64,000 nucleotides of DNA from Mycobacterium sp. E3198 (GTDB lineage Bacteria; Actinomycetota; Actinomycetes; Mycobacteriales; Mycobacteriaceae), in assembly GCF_001667015.1 (NCBI RefSeq), contig NZ_LZIS01000260.1:1-64000 (forward strand), in the 5' to 3' direction. Of this stretch, positions 37,295 through 46,630 are shown one piece after another. The first letter of the stretch is position 1, and every line of letters begins with the position of its first letter. A program made the translations under genes and the position numbers. The notes beneath the pieces are model-generated. The model did no database searches. It was not told where the DNA came from and saw only the letters and a program-made list of their open reading frames with translations.

Positions 37295-38616
37295 AGGCCG
37301 TTTCCTTCCAATCGCAGCACGCTCGTCACGCTCTGCACGACATCCAAATCCGCGAGCGCACGGACGGTTTCGGAGAGCGCGGCGTCGGTGGCGGTGTGCG
37401 TGACCACCACGACGCGGGCTCCCACCCGCCGGCCGTCGTCGTCCACCATGCCTTCCTGGCGAACCTCGGCGATGCTCACCTCGCGCTTGGCGAATTCCGC
37501 CGCCACCGAGGACAACACGCCCGGCTCGTCGGCGACGTTCATGCTGACGTAGTAGCGGGTGGAGATGAGACCCATTGGGGCGATGGGGAGTTGGGCGTAC
37601 CGCGACTCCTTGGGGCCGCGGCTGCCGAGCACGCGGTTGCGCGCGGCCATCACCAGGTCACCGGTGACCGCCGAGGCGGTGGGCGCGCCGCCGGCCCCCT
37701 GCCCATAGAACATCAGCCGCCCCGAGGCCGCGGCCTCGACCACCACCGCGTTGAACGCGCCGTTGACTGTGGCCAGCGGATGCGACAGCGGCACCAGCGC
37801 GGGATAGACGCGGGCCGAAACCCGTTGCTGCCCATCGTCACCGGTGATCCGCTCGCAAATGGACAGCAGCTTGATGGTGCAGCCCAGCGCCCGCGCCGAC
37901 GCGAAGTCGGTCGGGGTGATTTTGGTGATACCCTCGCGATACACGTCGTCGGCGTGCACCCGCGTGTGAAAGGCGATGGACGCCAAAATCGCCGCCTTGG
38001 CGGCGGCGTCGTAGCCTTCGACGTCGGCGGTGGGATCGGCCTCGGCGTAGCCCAGCGCGCCGGCGTCGGCCAGGGCGCTCTCGTAGTCGGCGCCGGTGCT
38101 GTCCATCGCGGACAAGATGTAGTTGGTGGTGCCGTTGACGATGCCGGCCACCCGCAGCACCGTGTCGCCGGCCAGCGATTGGGTGAGCGGGCGGATGACC
38201 GGGATCGCGCCCGCGACCGCCGCCTCGAAATACAGGTCGACGTGAGCGTTTTCGGCCGCCTGCGCCAGCTCCCCCGTGGAGACGGACAACAGCGCCTTAT
38301 TGGCCGTGACGACGGACTTGCCATGCTCCAGCGCGGACAGGATCGCCTTGCGCGCCGGCTCCACCGGTCCCATCAGCTCGACGACGATGTCGACGTCCTC
38401 GCGGCAGACCAGCTCCTCGATGTTGTCGGTCAGCAGGCCGATCGGAACGCCGCGGTCGGCGGCGACCCGGCGCACCCCGATCCCGCGCAGCGCCAGCGGC
38501 GCCCCGATGCGGGCGGCCAGGTCCTCGGCGCTGTCCTCGATGATGCGGACGACCTCGCTGCCGACATTGCCCAACCCGAGTACCGCTACGCCGACGGCCT
38601 TTTCGTCACCGGGCAC
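37291..38616 (-). CDS. hom: Homoserine dehydrogenase
   Basis: A 441-residue enzyme reducing aspartate semialdehyde to homoserine. Order: Rossmann NAD(P) domain ([17 protein letters not shown]), catalytic domain ([14 protein letters not shown] with conserved Lys/Asp further on) and a C-terminal ACT domain ([20 protein letters not shown]) for threonine feedback inhibition. It lacks an aspartokinase fusion. Named thrA in M. tuberculosis. It lies 3 bp downstream of lysA. Confidence 0.95.
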   Translation of the reverse strand: MPGDEKAVGVAVLGLGNVGSEVVRIIEDSAEDLAARIGAPLALRGIGVRRVAADRGVPIGLLTDNIEELVCREDVDIVVELMGPVEPARKAILSALEHGKSVVTANKALLSVSTGELAQAAENAHVDLYFEAAVAGAIPVIRPLTQSLAGDTVLRVAGIVNGTTNYILSAMDSTGADYESALADAGALGYAEADPTADVEGYDAAAKAAILASIAFHTRVHADDVYREGITKITPTDFASARALGCTIKLLSICERITGDDGQQRVSARVYPALVPLSHPLATVNGAFNAVVVEAAASGRLMFYGQGAGGAPTASAVTGDLVMAARNRVLGSRGPKESRYAQLPIAPMGLISTRYYVSMNVADEPGVLSSVAAEFAKREVSIAEVRQEGMVDDDGRRVGARVVVVTHTATDAALSETVRALADLDVVQSVTSVLRLEGNGL

Positions 38617-38619
38617 GGG

Positions 38620-40038
38620 TCACCTCACTTCCAGACTCAGCAGATCGTCGACCGTCTCCCGGCGCAGGATCAGCCGTGCGCGCGCCCCGCGCACGGCCAC
38701 CACGGCGGGGCGGCCGATCATGTTGTAACGACTCGACAGCGAATAGCAGTAGGCTCCGGTGGCGGCGACGCCGAGCAGGTCGCCCGGCTGCAAATCGCCG
38801 GGTACCCAGGTGTCGCGAACGACGATATCCCCTGTCTCGCAGTGCTTTCCGACGATACGGGCCAGCTCCGCCGGCGCGTCGCTGATCCGCGAGACCAACC
38901 GGGCGTCGTACTGCGCGTCATAGAGCGCCGTGCGGATGTTGTCGCTCATGCCGCCGTCGACGCTCACGTAACGCCGGTGTGCCGTCGTGCTCACGTCGAC
39001 GTCCTTGACGGTGCCGACCTCGTAGAGCGTGATGGTGCCCGGCCCGGCGATGGCGCGCCCCGGCTCCACCACCAACCTGGGGGTGGGCAGCCCCACGGCC
39101 GCCGACTCGTTGCCCACGATGGCGCTCAGTTTGCTCGCCAGCTCGGCCATCGGCGGCGGGTCGTCGGGCGCCAGGTACGAAATGCCGAAGCCGCCACCGA
39201 GATCGATCGTCGACAGCTGGGCCGTCTTGTCGACGCCGAATTCGGCGACGATGTCGTGCAGCAGGCCGATGACGCGGCGCGCGGCCAGTTCGAAGCCGTC
39301 GACGTCGAAGATCTGTGAGCCGATGTGGCTGTGCAACCCGACCAGCCGCAGGTTATCGGTGTCGAACACCCGGCGCACCGCGGCCATCGCCGCGCCGCTG
39401 GCCACCGACAGCCCGAACTTCTGGTCCTCGTGTGCGGTGGAGATGAACTCGTGGGTGTGCGCCTCGACCCCGACGGTGAGGCGCACGAGCACATCCTGGA
39501 CGATGCCCGCCTCGCCCGCGATGGCGTCGAGGCGCTCGATCTCGGTCATCGAGTCCAGGACGATGTGCGCCACCCCGGCCTTGACGGCGGCGGTCAGTTC
39601 CGCGACGGATTTGTTGTTGCCGTGGAAGATGATCCGCTCCGGCGGGAAGTCGGCGTGCAGTGCGACGGCCAGTTCCCCGCCGGTGGACACGTCGAGGGAC
39701 AGGCCCTCCTCGTCGATCCAGCGGGCGATCTCGGTGCACAGGAACGCCTTGGCGGCGTAGTGCACGTTGTGTCCGCCGCCGAAGGCCGCCGCCAGGTCCT
39801 GGCAGCGGGAGCGAAAGTCGTCCTCGTCGACGACGAACAGCGGGGTCCCGTACTCCTGGGCGAGGTGCGTCACCGGTAGGCCGCCGATGACCGCGGCCCC
39901 ATCGTCGTCGCGAGTTGTGCTGCGCGGCCACACGTTCGGCGCCAGCCGCAGCAGCTCCTCCGGGGATTGCGGGCGCGGCGGACTCTCGGCGTGACGCGCT
40001 TCGTCGGCGTGCCGGGGACCGGCGGGATGGACGTTCAC
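38620..40038 (-). CDS. lysA: Diaminopimelate decarboxylase
   Basis: A 472-residue PLP enzyme of the alanine-racemase fold that converts meso-DAP to lysine. The PLP lysine lies in [10 protein letters not shown], the glycine-rich phosphate loop in [16 protein letters not shown], and the C-terminal Cys/Tyr motif in GKHCETGDI and [14 protein letters not shown]. The GTG start overlaps the argS stop (GTGA) and gives a 25-residue polar N-terminal extension relative to the M. tuberculosis protein; a start near [12 protein letters not shown] is the alternative. Confidence 0.94.
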   Translation of the reverse strand: MNVHPAGPRHADEARHAESPPRPQSPEELLRLAPNVWPRSTTRDDDGAAVIGGLPVTHLAQEYGTPLFVVDEDDFRSRCQDLAAAFGGGHNVHYAAKAFLCTEIARWIDEEGLSLDVSTGGELAVALHADFPPERIIFHGNNKSVAELTAAVKAGVAHIVLDSMTEIERLDAIAGEAGIVQDVLVRLTVGVEAHTHEFISTAHEDQKFGLSVASGAAMAAVRRVFDTDNLRLVGLHSHIGSQIFDVDGFELAARRVIGLLHDIVAEFGVDKTAQLSTIDLGGGFGISYLAPDDPPPMAELASKLSAIVGNESAAVGLPTPRLVVEPGRAIAGPGTITLYEVGTVKDVDVSTTAHRRYVSVDGGMSDNIRTALYDAQYDARLVSRISDAPAELARIVGKHCETGDIVVRDTWVPGDLQPGDLLGVAATGAYCYSLSSRYNMIGRPAVVAVRGARARLILRRETVDDLLSLEVR

Positions 40039-41687
40039 ATTCGCTCCGGGGCGGTGACGCCGAGGATGGTCAGGCCGTTGGCGATGACCTGGCGGGCGGC
40101 CTGGCACAGCGCCAGGCGCGCGGTGTGCAGGTCGGTGGGCTGCTCGTCGCCCTGCGGCAACACCCGGCAGGAGTCGTAGAACCGGTGGTAGTCGCCGGCG
40201 AGGTCTTCCAGGTAGCGGCACACCCGATGCGGTTCCCGCAGTGCGGCAGCGGTTTTCAGCACGCGCGGGAAATCGCCGATCGAGCGCAGCAGCGCGCCCT
40301 CCTTGTCGTGGCTGAGCAGCTCGAGGTGCGCCGTGTCGGGGATCAGGCCGAGCTCGGCGGCGTTGCGGGCCAGCGCCGACAGCCGGGCGTGCGCGTATTG
40401 CACGTAATAGACCGGGTTTTCGTTGGACGCCGAGGACCACAGCGCCAGGTCGATGTCGATGGCGGTGTCCACCGACGAGCGGATCAGGCTGTAGCGCGCC
40501 GCGTCGACGCCGATCGCCTCGACCAGGTCGTCGAGGGTCAGCACCGTGCCGGCCCGCTTGCTCATCCGGACCGGCTGGCCGTCGCGCACGAGGTTGACCA
40601 GCTGCCCGATCAGGACCTCGACAGTGGCCGGGTCCTCACCGAACGCGGCGGCCACCGCCTTGAGCCGGGCGATGTAGCCGTGGTGGTCGGCGCCGAGCAT
40701 GTAGATGCACAGGTCGAAGCCGCGCTGCCGCTTGTCCAGGTAGTAGGCGATGTCGGCGGCGATGTAGGCCGGCTTGCCGTCGCTCTTGATCACGACACGG
40801 TCCTTGTCGTCACCAAAAGCGCTGGTGCGCAACCAGGTTGCGCCGTCCTTCTCGTAGACGTTGCCGGTCTCGCGCAGCCTGGCGATGGCCTGATCGACAC
40901 GCCCGCTGGTGTGCATCGAGTCTTCGTGGGTGTAGACGTCGAAGTCGGTCCCGAGCTCGTGCAGCGACTCCTTGATGTGGGTGAACATCAAGTCGACGCC
41001 GATTTCCCGGAACGTCTCATGCAGGTCGGCGTCGGGCAGGCTCAGCGCGTCGGGCGCCTTCTGCAGGATCTGCGCCGCGATGTCGTTGATGTAGGCGCCG
41101 GCGTAGCCGTCTTCCGGGGTCGGTTCGCCCTTGGCCGCGGCGATCAATGAGTTGGCGAACCGGTCGATCTGGGCGCCGTGGTCGTTGAAGTAGTATTCGC
41201 GCACCACGTCGGCGCCCTGGGTGGTCAGCAGCCGGCCCAGCGCGTCGCCGACGGCGGCCCAGCGGGTGCCGCCGATGTGGATCGGCCCCGTCGGGTTGGC
41301 CGAGACGAATTCCAGGTTGATCTTCTGCTCGGCCAGCTCGTCCGAGAAGCCGAACTCGTCGCCGGCGTCGAGGACGTCGTTGACGATCTTGGCCTGCGCC
41401 GACGCCTCGAGGCGCAGGTTGATGAAGCCGGGCCCGGCCACCTCCGCGGAGGCGATGCCGTCGGCTTCGGCGAGCCTTTCGGCGAGCCAGCCGGCCAGTT
41501 CGCGCGGGTTGGCGCCCACCTTCTTGCCCAGCTGCAGCGCCAGGTTGCTGGCGTAGTCGCCGTGATCGGGATTACGCGGCCGCTCCACCGTGACCGTCGC
41601 CGGCAACGCGGCAGCGTCCAGCCCGCGCTCGGCAAGCACCGCGGCAGCGGTGGCTTTGAGCAGCTCAGCCAGGTCAGCGGGGGTCAC
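40035..41687 (-). CDS. argS: Arginyl-tRNA synthetase
   Basis: A 550-residue class I synthetase. The N-terminal Add1 domain starts at the GTG ([20 protein letters not shown]). The HIGH motif reads HIGGTR (in [15 protein letters not shown]), the KMSKS counterpart RMSKRAGTV, and the C-terminal anticodon-binding DALR domain ends the protein. The chosen GTG gives exactly the mycobacterial family length; the frame is open further upstream without homology. First gene of the aspartate-family operon. Its cognate tRNA-Arg(CCG) is 2.8 kb away. Confidence 0.96.
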   Translation of the reverse strand: MTPADLAELLKATAAAVLAERGLDAAALPATVTVERPRNPDHGDYASNLALQLGKKVGANPRELAGWLAERLAEADGIASAEVAGPGFINLRLEASAQAKIVNDVLDAGDEFGFSDELAEQKINLEFVSANPTGPIHIGGTRWAAVGDALGRLLTTQGADVVREYYFNDHGAQIDRFANSLIAAAKGEPTPEDGYAGAYINDIAAQILQKAPDALSLPDADLHETFREIGVDLMFTHIKESLHELGTDFDVYTHEDSMHTSGRVDQAIARLRETGNVYEKDGATWLRTSAFGDDKDRVVIKSDGKPAYIAADIAYYLDKRQRGFDLCIYMLGADHHGYIARLKAVAAAFGEDPATVEVLIGQLVNLVRDGQPVRMSKRAGTVLTLDDLVEAIGVDAARYSLIRSSVDTAIDIDLALWSSASNENPVYYVQYAHARLSALARNAAELGLIPDTAHLELLSHDKEGALLRSIGDFPRVLKTAAALREPHRVCRYLEDLAGDYHRFYDSCRVLPQGDEQPTDLHTARLALCQAARQVIANGLTILGVTAPERM

Positions 41688-41769
41688 GAGCGTCCATCCT
41701 ATTGGCTTCGGTCCCCCGGGCCCGAATCTATTGCAGGCGGCAGCTCCGCACCCACGCAGGCCCTCGTCG

Positions 41770-42912
41770 CTATCGGCTGGCGCGAGCAGCCTCGATGGGC
41801 ACGATGCCCACCAGCCGGTCGCCCCGGGCAACGTGGTAGGCGTCATACCGATCAACGGTGGGGTCGCAATGCGGGGTGACGAACTCCACGCGTTCCCCGA
41901 GGCTGACGGGTGCGCCGGCGGGCCGGGTCAATGCGCCGTGCTCGTCGCCGAAAAACATGTACGTCGAGCCGCCGAAACGCGCGCCGGCCGGCCGCGGCAT
42001 CGGGCCGTCCGTCGCGAAAGCCTTGAGACCGGCGTCGACGGTGACGACCCCGTCCGCGTTGGCGCTCACCACCTGGCTGGCAACCCACAGGCTGGTGTCG
42101 AAGGCTCCGTCGTCGTCGCCGCCCAAGGCGTCGGAATACTCGGCGTCCATGAACACATACGAGCCCGGCTGCAATTCGTTGAGGATACCCAAGTCCAGAT
42201 CCGCCGCGACGGTACCGGTGCCGCCGCCGGTGATGATGCCGACGTGGTAGCCGGCCGTTCGTAGCGCGTCGACCGTGCGGGACAGCCGCTCCATGCCGAC
42301 ACGGACTGCGTCACAACGCTTTTGGAGCCCGGCGATGTGCTGCCAATGACCCCCGTAGCCTTGCACGCCGGCCAGCGTGAGCCCCTCGCAGCGGTGGACG
42401 TGCTCCGCCAACGCGACCGCCTGCTCCAGGCCGGAAACGCCGGTGCGGCCGAGCCCCACGTCGACGTCGATGAGGACGCTGACTCGAATCCCGCGGCGAC
42501 ACGCTTCTTCGCTCAGCGCGGTCACCGGGTCGGGATGATCCACCACACAGGCAAATTCCGGGTCGAGCGCCGCCAGGTCGCACAGCCGCTTCGGAATCGC
42601 CGGGTCGGCGACCGGCGAGGTCAGGAGAATGCCGCGCACGCCGGCCGCCGAAAGCGCCTCGGCTTCAGCGGTTTTGGCGCAGCAGATCCCGACGGCGCCG
42701 GCTGCGATCTGCTTTCGGGCGATCCAGGCGCATTTGTGCGTCTTGGCGTGCGGGCGCAGCGCGACCTTGTCGCCCGTCCGCTCGACCATGCGGCGGATGT
42801 TGGCGTCCAGCGCCGCGTCGTCCAGGATCAGCGCCGGCGTCGGCAGGCGGAAGCGCGAGTTCGGTTCGCCAATCATGGCTTGCGCCAACTGGTCTGCCGG
42901 ACGAATCGTCAT
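41770..42912 (-). CDS. DSD1/D-threonine aldolase-family PLP enzyme
   Basis: A 380-residue fold-type III PLP enzyme. The PLP lysine is Lys57 in RPHAKTHKC, the phosphate loop is [10 protein letters not shown], and a C-terminal metal pair, His348-Cys349 in [12 protein letters not shown], is the zinc site of D-serine dehydratases and D-threonine aldolases. It should split or dehydrate a D-hydroxyamino acid; which one is not visible. Its ATG overlaps the stop of the tautomerase gene (ATGA). It is absent from the M. tuberculosis locus between argS and tRNA-Arg. Confidence 0.87.
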   Translation of the reverse strand: MTIRPADQLAQAMIGEPNSRFRLPTPALILDDAALDANIRRMVERTGDKVALRPHAKTHKCAWIARKQIAAGAVGICCAKTAEAEALSAAGVRGILLTSPVADPAIPKRLCDLAALDPEFACVVDHPDPVTALSEEACRRGIRVSVLIDVDVGLGRTGVSGLEQAVALAEHVHRCEGLTLAGVQGYGGHWQHIAGLQKRCDAVRVGMERLSRTVDALRTAGYHVGIITGGGTGTVAADLDLGILNELQPGSYVFMDAEYSDALGGDDDGAFDTSLWVASQVVSANADGVVTVDAGLKAFATDGPMPRPAGARFGGSTYMFFGDEHGALTRPAGAPVSLGERVEFVTPHCDPTVDRYDAYHVARGDRLVGIVPIEAARASR

Positions 42913-43364
42913 CCGGACGCCACGGAGGTCAGGTGCTCGAACCCCGCGAGCGGGACGATGTCCGGCAGCCGGCGAATCGCTCCGTTCTGCGCCCACTGGC
43001 CTTCGGGCACTTCGTGGATGACACACGACGTGACGACCAACTTGTCGCCATTGCCGCCGGCCGCCGCTGCGGCGACCTCCTGGAGCTCGCCGGCGAATCG
43101 CGCCTTGCGGGCACCGTCGAGCACCCCCGCGCTGACCTGCCAATCGATGAATACGCCGGCGACCGCGGCGTCCGCCGAGGCGCCGGCGGAGTAAAAGCCC
43201 CCGGGTGGGAGCTCGTGCAGCAGGACCAGGGCCCGCATCCGGTGCTGAGGCTGGTCGGGCACCGATTCGGCACGGCACGCCGCGTCGGTGAGGCCGGTGA
43301 CCAGGCGCTGCTTGCCCGCGTCGTCGAAGGCGCCGGGTGTCAGGGTTACGTGCATCAGCGGCAT
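42909..43364 (-). CDS. Tautomerase-superfamily protein
   Basis: A 151-residue protein of double 4-oxalocrotonate tautomerase length, like cis-CaaD or malonate semialdehyde decarboxylase. After removal of the first Met the N terminus is Pro (PLMHVTLTPGAFDDAGK), the general base or acid of this superfamily. A second beta-alpha-beta unit contains VIHEVPEGQWAQNG. It probably handles a keto/enol acid made by the overlapping D-amino acid enzyme; this is inference from coupling. Divergent from the GATase1-AraC regulator with 99 bp between starts. Confidence 0.8.
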   Translation of the reverse strand: MPLMHVTLTPGAFDDAGKQRLVTGLTDAACRAESVPDQPQHRMRALVLLHELPPGGFYSAGASADAAVAGVFIDWQVSAGVLDGARKARFAGELQEVAAAAAGGNGDKLVVTSCVIHEVPEGQWAQNGAIRRLPDIVPLAGFEHLTSVASG

Positions 43365-43463
43365 GACATCTACCTTTCCGGGGTTCCTGCCCTCGTAATC
43401 TCCCCCACCGGCGCCGCACAAAGCCAGTGGCGAGGTAGACAGCTTTCTTGCATAATTCGCCAC

Positions 43464-44432
43464 ATGATCGGTTTCGATGTCCTCGTGCTCGACGGCGCCA
43501 GCGCGAGCGCGGTGGGCGTGACGATCGACGTGATTTCGGCGGCGAACCGGATCCTCGGCAAGCCCGCGTTCGACCTTCGGTTCGTGTCGCCGGCGAGCCA
43601 GGTCGCCTTGCGCGGTGGCCTGACCGCCGCCGCGGAACCCCTCACCCACAGCACGGCGCGAGAAGTCGTCGTCGTGCCCGGCTTGGGCGCCGCGCAGCCC
43701 GAGGAGATCGCCGAGCGGCTCGGTGGCGCCGACGTCGCCGTCGCGGCCGACTGGTTGGCCGGTGCTGATGGCTGTGGCGCGGAAATCGCGGCCTCGTGCA
43801 CGGCCGTCTTCGTGCTTGCCGCCGCCGGGCTGCTCGATCAGCGACGCTGCGTCACGACGTGGTGGCTCGGGACCGACCTCGCCCGGGTCGCGCCGGCGGC
43901 CAACGTCGTCATCGATGACATGGTCGTTCGCGACGGGTCGGTCTGGACGGCCGGGAGCGCGTTCGCGCACATCGACCTAATGCTCGCGCTCATGCGCGAG
44001 CTCGGCGGCGCGGCGCTCGCCGACGAACTCGCGAACCGGCTCGTCGCCGATCAGCGCACGTCGCAGGCGAGCTTTCTCATCCCCTCGCACCTGGCGGCGC
44101 GCGACGAAACGGTCGCGGGCCTGGAGCGTTTCGTCCGATCGCGGTTGGGCGAAACGCACACGCTCGACTCGCTGGCCCGCTTCTGCGGCCTCAGCACCCG
44201 AACGCTGGCGCGCCGGACCCGAAATGCCGTGGGCCTCAGCCCGCTTCAGCTGGTGCAGCGAGTTCGCCTCGAGCGCTCGGTGCACCTGCTGCGCACCACC
44301 CGCATGCCGCTCGAAGAGATCGCTGCGGCAGTGGGATTGGCGGATCCGGCGACGCTGCACCGACTGGTGAAGAAACACACCGGGCAGTCGCCCGGCGCGC
44401 TGCGCCCGAGCGCTCAGGCGAGGGCCTCGTGA
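43464..44432 (+). CDS. GATase1-AraC (GlxA-like) transcriptional regulator
   Basis: A 322-residue regulator with an N-terminal DJ-1/PfpI glutaminase-like domain (about 1-185; nucleophile-elbow cysteine Cys112 in AASCTAVFVLAAAGLLD) and a C-terminal AraC helix-turn-helix pair (from about residue 215: LDSLARFCGLSTRTLARRTR and LEEIAAAVGLADPATLHRLV). Relatives (GlxA, ArgR, CdhR, GbdR) sense amino-acid-like or betaine compounds. Divergent placement makes it the likely activator of the tautomerase/DSD1 pair, consistent with an amino-acid signal. Confidence 0.9.
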   Translation: MIGFDVLVLDGASASAVGVTIDVISAANRILGKPAFDLRFVSPASQVALRGGLTAAAEPLTHSTAREVVVVPGLGAAQPEEIAERLGGADVAVAADWLAGADGCGAEIAASCTAVFVLAAAGLLDQRRCVTTWWLGTDLARVAPAANVVIDDMVVRDGSVWTAGSAFAHIDLMLALMRELGGAALADELANRLVADQRTSQASFLIPSHLAARDETVAGLERFVRSRLGETHTLDSLARFCGLSTRTLARRTRNAVGLSPLQLVQRVRLERSVHLLRTTRMPLEEIAAAVGLADPATLHRLVKKHTGQSPGALRPSAQARAS

Positions 44433-44519
44433 TCGGCGCTTGAGCTGTGGCGGGGTCACGATCGTCACGTCGATGCGTTACTCTGGCTGGGCCCAATGGC
44501 GCTGCATCGACATCGAAGC

Positions 44520-44595
44520 GCCCCCGTAGCTCAGGGGATAGAGCGTCTGCCTCCGGAGCAGAAGGCCGCAGGTTCGAATCCTGCCGGGGGCACCA
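44520..44595 (+). tRNA. tRNA-Arg (anticodon CCG)
   Basis: A complete cloverleaf: acceptor GCCCCCG pairs with CGGGGGC, D-arm GCTCAGGGGATAGAGC, anticodon stem-loop with CTCCGGA (anticodon CCG), T-arm GCAGGTTCGAATCCTGC, then discriminator A and encoded CCA. It decodes CGG, a frequent codon in this GC-rich genome. The same tRNA sits near argS in M. tuberculosis. Its 3' end recurs imperfectly 420 bp downstream, see the attachment-like repeat. Confidence 0.97.
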
Positions 44596-44749
44596 GCTAT
44601 TTGCCGAGGTGAATGCGGTTTTCAACATCCAGTGAACGCCATCGTGTGATTTTCGCCGTCTCCTGGCAGAATCCGCGCGGCGCGGAAGGTGCATTTGAGC
44701 ACTGCCCTTTTCACAACGCGCGTTTGGATAAAGGGCAACACTTGGCCGC

Positions 44750-44977
44750 GTGGAACACGTACTCGCCGCCCTCGCGCTCACCGTCGCACTGCTCGCCCCC
44801 GCCCCTGCGCCGCCGCTCGCGCCGCCAAGCTGCCAGCCCGTGAGCAAGGCCGGCAACTGCTACAGGCCCGGCCAATACTGCCGCAACAGCGACCACGGCG
44901 TGACCGGCGTGGGCGAGGGTGGTCAAGAGATCGTCTGCACCGACAACGATGGCTGGCGCTGGGAACGGGCCTCCTAA
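44750..44977 (+). CDS. Small secreted Cys-containing protein, unknown function
   Basis: A 75-residue protein from a GTG start. Residues 1 to about 26 form a signal peptide (EHVLAALALTVALLAPAPA). The mature part of about 50 residues has four cysteines (28, 37, 44, 63), likely two disulfides, and ends WERAS. Similar small secreted proteins are known near tRNA-Arg in M. tuberculosis. It is enclosed by the tRNA 3' end and its imperfect copy. No function can be assigned. Confidence 0.65.
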   Translation: MEHVLAALALTVALLAPAPAPPLAPPSCQPVSKAGNCYRPGQYCRNSDHGVTGVGEGGQEIVCTDNDGWRWERAS

Positions 44978-45015
44978 GCGCACTTTTACCTCATGTCGAC
45001 TCGCCGCCTTGGCAA

Positions 45016-45040
45016 ATTCGAATCACCGGGGGCACCAGCT
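45016..45040 (+). repeat. Imperfect copy of the tRNA-Arg 3' end (attachment-site-like)
   Basis: TTCGAATC then CCGGGGGCACCAGCT repeat the T-loop/acceptor end of the tRNA and the bases just after it (44573-44599), with CTG replaced by a single A between the two blocks. Direct repeats of a tRNA 3' end are the footprint left by tRNA-integrating elements. No integrase is seen in between, so any element has gone or the segment is a small duplication. Confidence 0.6.
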
Positions 45041-45088
45041 CCGCCCCCGCTCAGGGCGGCACGAGCACCCGGGCGAACGAGTTACCCC

Positions 45089-45394
45089 TTAAGGCGCATA
45101 TTCGGGGCAGTATGACGTGGCCGAAGTTCGCACCAGAAACCTTATGTCGTCGTCCGTCATGCCGTTCCGCTCGTGCGACTGGACCATGCCCACGATCGAA
45201 TCCATGCTGCGGCCCTGCGCCAACAGGGCGCAGATCTTATGACCCATATTGATCAGGCCCTGATCGCCCTTAGCGCTTGAAATCCCCTGATTGTGAAGCG
45301 CATTTACGAACGAGGTGTCGTTGTCGTCCGCGTGAGCGGTCGGAATAACCGTGAGGGCAAGGGCCGCTGCCAGCAGCGCGGCAATCCGCGTCAT
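45089..45394 (-). CDS. Secreted DUF732 protein
   Basis: A 101-residue protein with a signal peptide (MTRIAALLAAALALTVIPTAHA) and a small helical mature domain with two cysteines (GHKICALL and SYCPEYAP) that should form one disulfide. The pattern DxxFVxALxxxGI and the C-terminal SYCPEY match DUF732, a family expanded in mycobacteria and usually exported. Corresponds in place to Rv1291c. Function unknown. Confidence 0.88.
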   Translation of the reverse strand: MTRIAALLAAALALTVIPTAHADDNDTSFVNALHNQGISSAKGDQGLINMGHKICALLAQGRSMDSIVGMVQSHERNGMTDDDIRFLVRTSATSYCPEYAP

Positions 45395-45497
45395 GACCCT
45401 GCATGGTAGCCGGGCTCACTCGCGCGTTGGGCTGAGCCGGGCGGGCCGGTACCTGAAAACCGGGGTTTAGAAATCGCATAAGTGGGCACACCGCGGC

Positions 45498-46274
45498 ATG
45501 ATCGCGCGTCAGATCCCTCGTTTTCTCGCTCCTGCGGTAGTCGCGGCCTCCAGCGTCAGCGCTGCTGTCCTCGCGTCTGCGACCCCGTTCGCCTCCGCCG
45601 AGCCGTGCCCGGACGTCCAGGTGGTCTTCGCCCGCGGCACCGACGACCCTCCCGGGCTCGGCCCCACCGGACAGGCATTTGTCGACTCGCTGCGCCCCCG
45701 CGTCGGCGCAAAATCGTTCGACGAATATGCGGTGAACTACCCCGCGACCCATGACTGGACGAACGCGGGCGAGGCCGGCATCAGGGACGCGGGCGCGCAT
45801 GTCGTGTCGATGGCGCACGACTGCCCCAACACCAAGATGGTGCTCGGCGGGTACTCGCAGGGTGCGGCCGTGATGGGCTTCGTCACCTCGGCGGCCGTAC
45901 CGGCGGGGATCGATCCCGCCACCGTCCCGAAGCCGATGGACCCCGAAGTGGCCAACCACGTGTCCTCAGTCGTGCTCTTCTCGGTGCCAAACGAGCGGGC
46001 GATGAACTTCTTCGGCGAGCCGCCCGTCGTCATCGGCCCGCTTTATCAGTCCAAGACCATCCAGGTGTGCGCTCCGGGTGACCCGATCTGCGCCGACGGG
46101 ATGAATTTCGCGGCACACGACACGTATGCAACCAACGTGGCGGTGATCGACCAAGGCGCGACCTTCGCGGCGGATCGTCTCGGCGGAGTTTCCGGCGGTC
46201 CGACGGGTGCGGGTCCGGCCGCACCGACCACCGTCGTCGGCTCCCCGTCGCCGCGCGGAGGCTTCGACAGCTAA
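45498..46274 (+). CDS. Secreted cutinase-family esterase (Culp)
   Basis: A 258-residue serine esterase. A signal peptide (about 1-34, ending FASA) precedes the mature N terminus EPCPDVQVVFARGTDDPPG. The catalytic triad is Ser120 in GGYSQGA, Asp195 in CAPGDPIC and His207 in AAHDTY. Disulfides are expected as Cys37-Cys109 and Cys191-Cys198. A Pro/Gly/Thr-rich tail (about 220-258) follows. Mycobacterial cutinase-like proteins hydrolyse medium-chain esters, phospholipids or trehalose lipids; which is not readable here. Confidence 0.93.
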   Translation: MIARQIPRFLAPAVVAASSVSAAVLASATPFASAEPCPDVQVVFARGTDDPPGLGPTGQAFVDSLRPRVGAKSFDEYAVNYPATHDWTNAGEAGIRDAGAHVVSMAHDCPNTKMVLGGYSQGAAVMGFVTSAAVPAGIDPATVPKPMDPEVANHVSSVVLFSVPNERAMNFFGEPPVVIGPLYQSKTIQVCAPGDPICADGMNFAAHDTYATNVAVIDQGATFAADRLGGVSGGPTGAGPAAPTTVVGSPSPRGGFDS

Positions 46275-46363
46275 AAGCCGATCCAAGTGTTCCGTTTGCC
46301 TCAACGGATGAACACCCCGCGGCTACGCTGTGCCTGACAGCCGGGCGGCTCGAGGAGGCGAAA

Positions 46364-46396
46364 TTGGCAGGACGCGAAGCTCAGGCACCGACCTGA
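46364..46396 (+). CDS. Possible 10-codon upstream ORF, translationally coupled
   Basis: A strong Shine-Dalgarno (GAGGAGG) is followed 7 bp later by TTG and ten codons ending in TGATG, where the stop overlaps the ATG of the next membrane protein. The next gene itself has no ribosome site of its own, so coupled reinitiation would explain the arrangement. Too short to prove coding by composition. Confidence 0.35.
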   Translation: MAGREAQAPT

Positions 46397-46623
46397 TGTT
46401 GTCGCTGTTCATCGCTGTCATCGGGCTTGTCTTCCTGGCCTTAGCGCCCACCCGCTACACCGGCATGATCTTCGTGCTCACCCTGCTCGCCACCTTCGGG
46501 ATCACCGCGTTCGACATGAGCACCCACCAACCCACCAGCACCGACATCACGGGCTTCGCGCTGGCACTCATGCTGGGCGGACCCGCCCTGCTGATCAGAA
46601 GCGAGCGGGGAATGAAGGGCTGA
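46396..46623 (+). CDS. Small membrane protein, two helices
   Basis: A 75-residue hydrophobic protein beginning MLSLFIAVIGLVFLALAP, with helices at about 2-20 and 25-45 and a third possible one at 52-66 (FALALMLGGPALLI). The in-frame GTG at 46330 would add 22 polar residues; the ATG is preferred because it starts right before the first membrane helix. Function unknown. Convergent with the FHA gene 7 bp away. Confidence 0.6.
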   Translation: MLSLFIAVIGLVFLALAPTRYTGMIFVLTLLATFGITAFDMSTHQPTSTDITGFALALMLGGPALLIRSERGMKG

Positions 46624-46630
46624 CTCGGGC

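Noticed and set aside
45016-45040. Second tRNA-Arg gene
   Set aside because: Only the 3' quarter matches; no acceptor 5' strand, D-arm or anticodon arm is present, so it is a repeat, not a tRNA.
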